A program made the position numbers and the translations under genes. DNA of 13,890 nt from an uncultured Lachnospiraceae bacterium (GTDB lineage: Bacteria > Bacillota > Clostridia > Lachnospirales > Lachnospiraceae), in the NCBI GenBank assembly GCA_910580015.1, contig CAJTVT010000056.1, forward strand, positions 1 to 13,890, given 5' to 3'. Numbering within the stretch: the stretch's first letter is position 1; each line of letters opens with the position of its first letter. The notes below the pieces were generated by a model. The model ran no database searches. It worked only from the letters and a program-made list of their open reading frames with translations, and had not been told where the DNA came from. Shown in pieces: positions 8,492 to 13,890 of the stretch.

Positions 8492-9262
8492 TTATAAATC
8501 ATTCAGATAATCCGTAATCCTCCATTGTTGTGCCACATGCTTTCCCAACAATGTGACAGCCTGCACTGGACAAGCGTTTACACAGCGGTAACACATGGTA
8601 CACTGCGCTCCTGCATGGGGCAACTTTCCTTCCATAGAAATATTTTTCATTGGACATAGATCTGCACATCCCCCACAACCTATACACTTTTGCAGATCTA
8701 TTTTCAATTTGTCTGTGTATCTCCTTGTCTTCCCATAAAAATACAACCGTTGTCCGAACAATCCTGCAAAATGGTATAGCGGACCAATTCCCTCCCTTGG
8801 CATTTTTCCATTTTGTATCTTGAAAACTGCGCGTTCTATCTTATCCTCTGCCCTTCTCACCAACTCTTTATTTTTTTCCAGAGAATGCTTTAGAACCTTT
8901 GCATCCGCGATCGTATCTGGCATCCTCAGATGTAATCCGCCTATCATTTCAGCACCATATTTCTTTAGACGCCGCCCTAAAATTCCGGCCCCATCTCCAC
9001 TAAACAGTCCCATAGTTGCAATCACAAAGATTTTTTTATCCTTCCACAACTGCTGGTTGTTGTCTATAAAATCTTTCATCATTTTTGGTATATTGCTGAA
9101 TTGCACAGAATAACTAAAAACAATTTCATCATTTTGAGATATAAACTCAAAAACGTTTTCGTTTTCGATCGCACAGATTGATGATGATGCATCCAACTTA
9201 TTGAGAAAAACTTCCAAAACATATTTCGAATTTCCAGTTCCGCTAAAATAGATTCCTAACAT
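8492..9262 (-). CDS. EFR1-type flavodoxin-fold protein with two [4Fe-4S] ferredoxin clusters
   Basis: This 256-aa protein joins an N-terminal flavodoxin-like domain to a C-terminal bacterial 2x[4Fe-4S] ferredoxin domain. The flavodoxin part has the phosphate-binding loop SGTGNS at residues 7-12 and the glycine-rich region FSGDGAGILGRR at about 87-98. The ferredoxin part has C193, C196, C199, C203 and C221, C224, C227, C231. This layout matches the EFR1 family, presumed electron carriers of anaerobes with unknown partners. No signal peptide or membrane segment is seen, so it should be cytoplasmic. I chose the ATG at 9262 because AGGAG (9268-9272) lies 5 nt upstream; an ATG at 9280 would put that site inside the gene and probably precede the transcription start. 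It is a single gene, with a possible own promoter at 9283-9312. Confidence 0.88.
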   Translation of the reverse strand: MLGIYFSGTGNSKYVLEVFLNKLDASSSICAIENENVFEFISQNDEIVFSYSVQFSNIPKMMKDFIDNNQQLWKDKKIFVIATMGLFSGDGAGILGRRLKKYGAEMIGGLHLRMPDTIADAKVLKHSLEKNKELVRRAEDKIERAVFKIQNGKMPREGIGPLYHFAGLFGQRLYFYGKTRRYTDKLKIDLQKCIGCGGCADLCPMKNISMEGKLPHAGAQCTMCYRCVNACPVQAVTLLGKHVAQQWRITDYLNDL

Positions 9263-9282
9263 ATTCACTCCTATTTGCATAT

Positions 9283-9312
9283 ATTTTATTGTGACTTATA
9301 AAAGGGTGCCAA
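9283..9312 (-). promoter_or_regulatory. Possible promoter of the EFR1-type gene
   Basis: TTGGCA (9307-9312), an 18-nt spacer and TAAAAT (9283-9288) read toward the gene. Initiation would fall near 9276, giving a very short leader that still includes the AGGAG site. The -35 box overlaps the terminator of the upstream gene pair. Confidence 0.4.
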
Positions 9313-9336
9313 ACGCCATACAAATCTAATGGCACC
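9300..9336 (-). terminator. Intrinsic terminator after the DUF3877-like gene
   Basis: On the minus strand, GGTGCCA (complement of 9330-9336) pairs with TGGCACC (complement of 9305-9311) across an 18-nt loop and is followed by CTTTTAT. A second CACC copy at 9340-9343 offers an alternative pairing. It closes the transcript of the two genes at 9411-10743. Confidence 0.65.
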
Positions 9337-9410
9337 TGACACCCATATTTTCTGAATTGTTCTATTTGCCTTTTTAGAGTATGTTTGAAAAAGATGACAG
9401 GAAAAAACGT

Positions 9411-9971
9411 TCAACCACGCTCGAAAGGGCCCTCATACAGTTTCTGATAATCTGCCCTTGTAAATCTGTGGTATTGAAGCCCAAACTCATCCTCTTCCAC
9501 ACAATACACATATTCATCTATCGCAATATCCTGGAAAAAAAAGATCATTTCACCATCTTCTCCTGGCTGTTTTACGATCTGTTTGGAGTATTCTAAAAAT
9601 AAATGCTCCACAGACGCCATATTGCTACCTGGCTGATGAATCATTTCTAAAAACCTTACCAAAAAAGGACTTGCCTGTACATGTTCCCTCACATATCTGC
9701 TCCCTGACTCTGGAACTCGGATGCAATATCTTCCCTGGCTTCCCGTGATCTGCACATCTCCCAGACGTTCCTGTACTTTCTTCGAAAACAACTCCAAAGA
9801 TTGCTCCAAAAGATTCGTCTCTTTCTCTGGCACCCCCAAAAGGGAACAGAGACTCTCTTGCGGATAATACAACTCTACTGGTTCCTTCCCATATCCGATT
9901 TTCAACTCCCATTCCTTTAGGGTATCGCAAATATTTTTCTCCAATGCCTGCCAGTCAATGGATGGACTCAT
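9411..9971 (-). CDS. DUF3877-like protein of unknown function
   Basis: This 186-aa protein resembles the DUF3877 family known from Lachnospiraceae and other Clostridia. The match rests on an early amphipathic helix, then VELYYPQESL at 32-41, a central RYCIRVPESGSRYVREH at 81-97, a long acidic region, and the closing YHRFTRADYQKLY at 167-179. No function is known. It has no signal peptide, membrane segment or recognisable catalytic motif; the acidic composition suggests a soluble cytoplasmic protein. The ATG at 9971 is chosen because a full AGGAGGT (9977-9983) lies 5 nt upstream, whereas the ATG at 9992 has nothing comparable. It starts 28 bp after the DUF6033-like gene on the same strand with a terminator behind it, so both are probably on one transcript. 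The family assignment is from memory of the sequence pattern. Confidence 0.75.
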   Translation of the reverse strand: MSPSIDWQALEKNICDTLKEWELKIGYGKEPVELYYPQESLCSLLGVPEKETNLLEQSLELFSKKVQERLGDVQITGSQGRYCIRVPESGSRYVREHVQASPFLVRFLEMIHQPGSNMASVEHLFLEYSKQIVKQPGEDGEMIFFFQDIAIDEYVYCVEEDEFGLQYHRFTRADYQKLYEGPFERG

Positions 9972-9999
9972 TTCAGACCTCCTATGAATCAATCAACCG

Positions 10000-10743
10000 T
10001 TAAATAACCGTATCAAACTGCTGTCCAACCCAGGTCTCCGCCTGTGTCTGAACCATATCCGTCCGACTCATCGTGATAGTCTCATTGATCTTTTGTAAGA
10101 GATCGTCCCAGGAAGACGCTTCGACTGTCACCATATCTTCCGGCTTGCCTTTTCGCTTCTCCTGTACCTTGTCTTGATTTTCCTTGGCAGCCGCCTTTTT
10201 ATCTGCAATTTTCTTTTCTTCTGCCCTCTGATCGCGCTTCATCTGGATTCTGTCCCGCTGAGCTACCAGAGACTTGTCAATCACTGCGAAGAAGGAAGCA
10301 TTCCCATTGTCATCAAACTTCATACCATACGCTTTCACACTGTCTGCATTGCTTCCCAAGCTGGTCTTCATCTGTTCAAAATTACTGGTTGCATTATTAA
10401 GAATACCCTCGTATTTCTTCCGATATGCTTGATCCTCAGCCATCTTTTCGATCTTTTCCTCATCAATCAGAACGATCAGACTCTTATCGCTTGTATATTT
10501 CCCTATATTTGCCTCTGCCTCTTCCTTCTTATCTGCACTGACCAGAATAAAATCCATATTGGCATATTTTTTCTTGAGCTTATCATAATATTTCTGTGCC
10601 TTATCGCTTAATTTGGGATTTCCAATTTCCTTCTGTCCAAAGTTTTTGTTGACTCTCCCAGTGGACGATGTTTTATCACTGGCGGCAGTCTGTGCTGCTG
10701 TTGTCTGTGCTGCATATGAATTTGCTAATCCATTAGTATTCAT
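10000..10743 (-). CDS. DUF6033-like protein of unknown function
   Basis: This 247-aa protein starts with a low-complexity Ala/Thr/Ser-rich segment (residues 5-35). A globular part follows, LSDKAQKYYDKLKKKYANMDFILVSADK (45-72) then SLIVLIDEEKIEKMAED (88-104). Next comes SFFAVIDKSLVAQRDRI (150-166), a very charged Lys/Glu/Ala-rich helix to about residue 200 and a short tail with VTVEASSWDDLLQKI (205-219). This is the pattern of the DUF6033 family, whose role is unknown. There is no signal peptide or membrane helix. The ATG at 10741-10743 is used because AAGGAGG lies 8 nt upstream; the ATG 6 nt earlier is too close to that site. It is the first gene of a pair with the DUF3877-like gene. A structural or secretion-related role is only a guess from composition. 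Confidence 0.75.
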   Translation of the reverse strand: MNTNGLANSYAAQTTAAQTAASDKTSSTGRVNKNFGQKEIGNPKLSDKAQKYYDKLKKKYANMDFILVSADKKEEAEANIGKYTSDKSLIVLIDEEKIEKMAEDQAYRKKYEGILNNATSNFEQMKTSLGSNADSVKAYGMKFDDNGNASFFAVIDKSLVAQRDRIQMKRDQRAEEKKIADKKAAAKENQDKVQEKRKGKPEDMVTVEASSWDDLLQKINETITMSRTDMVQTQAETWVGQQFDTVI

Positions 10744-10791
10744 TATCATTTCCTCCTTGAAATAAACAATTCTTTTCTATGGCTTCTACTG

Positions 10792-10821
10792 TTTATATCG
10801 GAAACTTTTGGAAAATGGTAA
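10792..10821 (-). promoter_or_regulatory. Probable promoter of the DUF6033/DUF3877 pair
   Basis: TTACCA (10816-10821), an 18-nt spacer and TATAAA (10792-10797) lie in the 78-bp gap after the MATE stop. The overlapping string CCGATAT resembles the -10 of sigma-28 (motility) promoters, but the expected TAAA -35 box is not at the right distance, so sigma-A is preferred. Confidence 0.4.
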
Positions 10822-12153
10822 CTAATATTGATATCTTTTTCGAAATTTCAGGAACATTCCTGCTGACAATGCTAACGCCATCAATTCCGCTGCTGGGGTT
10901 GCCAGCCAAATTCCATTCACACCCAAAATAGCAGGAAGCACAAGCATTGTTATCAACATAAATACGAAGGATCTGGAAAATGCAAGTACCGCAGATACCA
11001 CACCATTGGACAATGCGGTAAACATTCCGCTGGCAAAAATATTAAAACCGACAAAAAACAATGCAATGGTACAGATTCGGTTGCCAGTTACTGCAAGATC
11101 ATACACCGGATTTTCGGGACGTGCAAATACAGATACCAGAGGTTCTGTAAGTAAAAATGATGCTGCCACTGTCATGACAGAAATCGCTGCTATCACTTTC
11201 AAACTGATCCCTACCAGCTTTTTGAGCTTCTGATAATTTTTTTCTCCATGATAAAAACTGAGCATTGGCGCCACACCATAAGAATATCCCGTATACAGAG
11301 AACTTGCAAACATCAGCACATACATGATAATCGTGACAGCGGCAACTCCATTTTCTCCTGCATAGTGCAACATAGTCCAATTAAACATCATAGTGATAAT
11401 TCCTGTGACAAGCGCTGTCGCCATCTCTGAGCATCCGTTTGTAGCTGCATTTGCAAGAACTTTAAACCGAAACACAGGTTTTTGAAAATGCAGCAAGCTC
11501 TTTTTTTGGCTAAATACGATAAGTCCCACAACGGCTGTCACAGAATACCCAAGTCCCGTGGCAATTGCTGCGCCGCTGATTCCCATACCCAATTCAGCAA
11601 TAAAAACATAGTCCAACACCATATTTAACAAGCCGCCAGTTACAGAACAAATCAAAGATAAGGTTGCTTTCTCACTGGCAATCATATATAAGGTGAAATT
11701 GTTCATCAGCAACACTGGAACTGTAAATAACAGATATCGGCTTAAATATTCCACACAATATCCTGCCACATCCGCAGACAGATTCATTCCTGCAAAAATT
11801 TGTTCCATAACTCCATATCCAAGACCACACATGAGCAAACCTACCACCACATTTACCAATATTAAAAAAGTAAAATCCTCCTTTGCTTCTCTCTCCTTGT
11901 GCTCTCCCATTTTTTTCATAATCACTGCGCTTCCCCCGGTGGCCAGCATGGTGGAAATCGCAGTGACAAGTTGAATGACCGGCGCTGTCAAGTTAATCGC
12001 AGACAGAGCGTCTGTACCGATTAAGTTTGATACAAACAGTCCATCCACCATGGTATAGAAAGACATAAATACTGTCATAGCAATGGTTGGAACCGCAAAT
12101 TTTAAAATATTTTTTAATGTTACTGGCCGTTCATAGACATTTTGATTTTTCAT
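10822..12153 (-). CDS. MATE-family multidrug efflux transporter
   Basis: This 443-aa integral membrane protein has the usual two-lobed twelve-helix MATE layout. It starts ERPVTLKNILKFAVPTIAMT and has the family pattern DGLFVSNLIGTDALSAINL near residues 39-57. An internal repeat begins near residue 235, and TGYSYGVAPMLSFYHGEKN near 290-308 is typical of the MepA/DinF-like branch. Such pumps export cationic drugs, dyes or other toxic compounds using a Na+ or H+ gradient; the substrate is not predictable. The ATG at 12153 is chosen because AGGAG (12161-12165) lies 7 nt upstream, in preference to the ATG at 12177. It is divergent from a MerR-type regulator, with a MerR-type promoter reading into it, so inducible control by that regulator is a strong inference. 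Length and sequence show no damage. Confidence 0.93.
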   Translation of the reverse strand: MKNQNVYERPVTLKNILKFAVPTIAMTVFMSFYTMVDGLFVSNLIGTDALSAINLTAPVIQLVTAISTMLATGGSAVIMKKMGEHKEREAKEDFTFLILVNVVVGLLMCGLGYGVMEQIFAGMNLSADVAGYCVEYLSRYLLFTVPVLLMNNFTLYMIASEKATLSLICSVTGGLLNMVLDYVFIAELGMGISGAAIATGLGYSVTAVVGLIVFSQKKSLLHFQKPVFRFKVLANAATNGCSEMATALVTGIITMMFNWTMLHYAGENGVAAVTIIMYVLMFASSLYTGYSYGVAPMLSFYHGEKNYQKLKKLVGISLKVIAAISVMTVAASFLLTEPLVSVFARPENPVYDLAVTGNRICTIALFFVGFNIFASGMFTALSNGVVSAVLAFSRSFVFMLITMLVLPAILGVNGIWLATPAAELMALALSAGMFLKFRKRYQY

Positions 12154-12195
12154 TGATTTTCTCCTTTCCTCTTGCATTTGTGTTTCATATATCGT

Positions 12196-12226
12196 ACTAT
12201 AAACTATACAGTAACTGTACAGTCAA
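12196..12226 (-). promoter_or_regulatory. MerR-type promoter and operator driving the MATE gene
   Basis: Reading toward the pump, TTGACT (12221-12226) and TATAGT (12196-12201) are separated by 19 nt, the over-long spacer typical of promoters that MerR-family activators untwist. A 21-bp dyad (12203-12223, core TACAGT-A-ACTGTA, one mismatch between arms) fills the spacer. The operator also sits just before the regulator's ribosome binding site at 12225-12230, which suggests autoregulation. A weak plus-strand promoter for the regulator may use TTGCAT near 12173 and TACTAT near 12195. Confidence 0.85.
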
Positions 12227-12239
12227 GGAGAATTTAACA

Positions 12240-13061
12240 ATGACTGAAAAAAATAAATTACTCACCATCGGCCAATTTGCCACTCTTCACGGAATCAACA
12301 AAAAAACATTGATGTGGTATGATGAAATTGGACTTTTTGCGCCTGCCCTCATCCATCCGGAAAACGGTTACCGCTACTACACTTATCATCAAAGCTCCAT
12401 TTTGGAAACCATTCTATTGCTGCGGGAACTAGACGTATCTATAAAAGAAATACAAGATTTTATGAAACATCGTTCTGCCGCTAGTCTAAAATGCCTTTTG
12501 GATGAGAAGATCACTGATTTAGAACAACGCATTGCCCATTTAAAAGGCATCCAAAAAACCTTATACAGTCAACGCCAGAATATGATAACTCTCCTTACTA
12601 TGGATCTGTCAGAAATTTCCCTGATCCAAAGAGAAGCACGCAATCTGGTAACCGTAGAGATCCAGAGTGACATTTCTTTTGATAAAGAAGTGGAACTGAT
12701 TACAGCTGAAACAAAAAAGTATCAGCTTCGTCGCCTCCACGACGCCTGCTATGGAACCATGATTTCGGTGGAAGATCTGTATCATGGAAATTTCCAAAAC
12801 TATTCCAGGCTCTTTATTGAAATTCCATTTCCCATACAGGAACATGCAGATCTGTTTCATCAGCCTGGCGGAACGTATCTGAGAGCTTTTCACAAAGGAG
12901 ACTTTCAGGGCATTTCATTTAAATATCAGGAAATTTTAAATTATGCCAACGAACGAAATCTGAGATTATCTGGATTTTCTTATGAAATGGGAATCAATGA
13001 GAGTGTCATTGATCATTTGGACGATTATATCACACAGATTGAAATTCCCATATCAATGTAG
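12240..13061 (+). CDS. MerR-family transcriptional regulator with GyrI-like effector domain
   Basis: This 273-aa regulator has an N-terminal MerR winged helix-turn-helix. It shows LLTIGQFATLHGINKKTLMW at residues 7-26, then YDEIGLFAP and NGYRYYTY up to 49. A long coiled-coil dimerisation helix follows at about 80-120, then a C-terminal region (about 120-273) with the layout of the BmrR/GyrI-like drug-binding domain, ending LDDYITQIEIPI. It most likely binds the dyad between itself and the pump gene and switches on efflux when a ligand is bound. AAGGAG (12225-12230) precedes the ATG at 12240 by 9 nt. The frame stays open upstream to 12087, but that part overlaps the pump gene and the promoter and is not used. 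The ligand is unknown. Confidence 0.92.
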   Translation: MTEKNKLLTIGQFATLHGINKKTLMWYDEIGLFAPALIHPENGYRYYTYHQSSILETILLLRELDVSIKEIQDFMKHRSAASLKCLLDEKITDLEQRIAHLKGIQKTLYSQRQNMITLLTMDLSEISLIQREARNLVTVEIQSDISFDKEVELITAETKKYQLRRLHDACYGTMISVEDLYHGNFQNYSRLFIEIPFPIQEHADLFHQPGGTYLRAFHKGDFQGISFKYQEILNYANERNLRLSGFSYEMGINESVIDHLDDYITQIEIPISM

Positions 13062-13198
13062 TGCCACATTCGATGAGATAAGCAAACTTTTGCTCAGAGC
13101 ATTTGAACTATGATACAGAAATGATGGAACACTTCCTTTTATGCAAGATACAGAATTGTATCAAAGATAAGTAAACTTTACAAGATCGGAGAAAAACA
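13062..13198 (+). other. Spacer with possible coding remnant and short direct repeat
   Basis: AGATAAGCAAACTTT (13076-13090) recurs as AGATAAGTAAACTTT (13165-13179), one base different. Between them, two frames look weakly protein-like: one reads FDEISKLLLRAFEL, an in-frame TGA, then YRNDGTLPFMQDTELYQR; the other is open for about 30 codons ending CIKDK. No family is recognised. No clear terminator for the regulator is visible. Confidence 0.3.
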
Positions 13199-13714
13199 AT
13201 GATTGTATTGATAACAGGTGCATCACACACAGGCAAAACTGCACTTGCCCAAAAATTGCTTGAAAAATATAAATATCCATATTTATCTATAGACCATTTG
13301 AAAATGGGTTTGATCCGCAGCGGGTACTCTCATCTCACACCCGAAAATGATAAGGAACTTACGGATTATTTATGGCCTATTGTCCGTGAGATGGTGAAAA
13401 CTGCGATAGAAAATAAACAAAATCTTATTGTTGAAGGTTGCTATATTCCTTTCGATTGGTCAAAGGACTTTGAAAAAGAATACCTTGCTAATATTAGATA
13501 CTACTGTCTTGTCATGAGCGAGGACTACATTAGAAATCATTTTGACAGCATAAAAAGATATGCGAATATCATTGAACATCGTTTAGATGATGAATGGTGT
13601 ACTTTGGAACGTGTCATAGAAGACAACGCACAGTTCTTAGAACTGGCTCAAAAACACAACGTCCACTATATACTTATCATGGAAAAATATGAGATAACCA
13701 TGGAATTAGAATGA
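13199..13714 (+). CDS. Small P-loop kinase-like ATP-binding protein
   Basis: This 171-aa protein has a Walker A motif GASHTGKT at residues 7-14, a likely acceptor-site segment LSIDHLKMGLIRSG at 29-42 and NLIVEGCYIPFDW at about 75-87. The C-terminal half is helical and acidic. This layout fits the AAA_33/adenylate-kinase-like group; close relatives in Clostridia are often labelled '2-phosphoglycerate kinase' or simply ATP-binding protein. I see no evidence for a particular substrate, and no partner antitoxin that would make it a zeta-type toxin. CGGAG lies 7 nt before the ATG. It is 137 bp downstream of the MerR gene on the same strand, with no strong terminator between, so partial co-transcription is possible but a functional link is not shown. 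Confidence 0.75.
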   Translation: MIVLITGASHTGKTALAQKLLEKYKYPYLSIDHLKMGLIRSGYSHLTPENDKELTDYLWPIVREMVKTAIENKQNLIVEGCYIPFDWSKDFEKEYLANIRYYCLVMSEDYIRNHFDSIKRYANIIEHRLDDEWCTLERVIEDNAQFLELAQKHNVHYILIMEKYEITMELE

Positions 13715-13784
13715 CAAATTTCAATGTACTAGAAGTATATGAAAATCCTGTTTTTTAGTGGTGAAAATGCTCTTCTCTGATATG

Positions 13785-13844
13785 GTGTATTGCCACCTGA
13801 CATTTGACGAATTGTCAAGTGGTCAATACACTAGTGTATTGACC
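13785..13844. repeat. Inverted-repeat cluster with a perfect 24-bp palindrome
   Basis: The unit GTGTATTG occurs at 13785-13792, inverted at 13824-13831 (CAATACAC) and again direct at 13834-13841. The first pair forms a long hairpin: GTGTATTGCCACCTGACA (13785-13802) against TGTCAAGTGGTCAATACAC (13813-13831), with a loop of about 10 nt. The second pair is a perfect palindrome, 13821-13844, with half-site GGTCAATACACT. The two structures share the middle arm, so they are mutually exclusive. There is no T-run, so a simple terminator is unlikely. It may be an end of a mobile element, an operator or a recombination site for something beyond the right edge. Confidence 0.55.
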
Positions 13845-13890
13845 GCATTATATCCGGTAAAACTCCGCAGAATATTTGCTCATCTACAAG

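Noticed and set aside
12087..12239. Upstream in-frame extension of the MerR-family gene
   Set aside because: It overlaps the pump gene and the divergent promoter, lacks a ribosome binding site, and homology begins at 12240 after AAGGAG.
13199..13714. Zeta-type toxin of a toxin-antitoxin pair
   Set aside because: A P-loop alone is not enough. No small antitoxin gene precedes it, and the segments after the P-loop fit a small kinase-like family better.
13821..13844. Simple intrinsic terminator of the kinase-like gene
   Set aside because: There is no T-run on either side and the palindrome has no loop; it lies more than 100 bp beyond the stop.

Overview
The window looks like chromosomal DNA from a low-to-moderate-GC Firmicute, most likely a gut-type Lachnospiraceae (Clostridia). 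The reasons are strong GGAGG-type ribosome binding sites, near-consensus sigma-A promoters, two protein families I associate with that group (DUF3877-like and DUF6033-like), an EFR1-type flavodoxin/ferredoxin, and a clostridial-style two-subunit glutamate synthase. The genus cannot be fixed from sequence alone.

Layout: (1) 1-162, minus strand: the 5' end of an AAA-ATPase-like/PD-(D/E)XK-type gene running off the left edge, with its own promoter at 249-277. (2) 226-1679, plus strand: a decayed NitT/TauT-type (SsuBC-like) ABC transporter. The ATPase has lost everything before the end of its P-loop, and the permease carries an internal frameshifting deletion. (3) 1719-1773: a bidirectional terminator, followed by a roughly 160 bp non-coding element with 21-bp terminal inverted repeats that ends 5-6 bp from the gltD stop. 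(4) 1944-7990, minus strand: the gltB-gltD operon (NADPH glutamate synthase), with a promoter at 8046-8074. (5) 7991-8491: a long AT-rich spacer holding the gltB control region and a second, shorter inverted-repeat element that shares a core motif with the first. (6) 8492-9262, minus strand: an EFR1-type flavodoxin-fold/2x[4Fe-4S] protein. (7) 9411-10743, minus strand: two genes of uncharacterised families (DUF6033-like, then DUF3877-like) 28 bp apart, closed by a terminator at 9305-9336. (8) 10822-13061: a MATE efflux pump (minus) divergent from a MerR-family regulator (plus), with a textbook 19-bp-spacer MerR promoter/operator between them. (9) 13199-13714, plus strand: a small P-loop kinase-like protein. 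(10) 13785-13844: an elaborate inverted-repeat cluster, including a perfect 24-bp palindrome, near the right edge.

How they work together: gltBD makes glutamate from glutamine and 2-oxoglutarate and is the main housekeeping unit. The MerR/MATE pair is a self-contained drug- or toxin-responsive efflux module. The other genes look like independent transcription units. I did not find a convincing new multi-gene system. The least explained parts are the DUF6033/DUF3877 pair, the two related inverted-repeat elements and the palindrome cluster at the right end.
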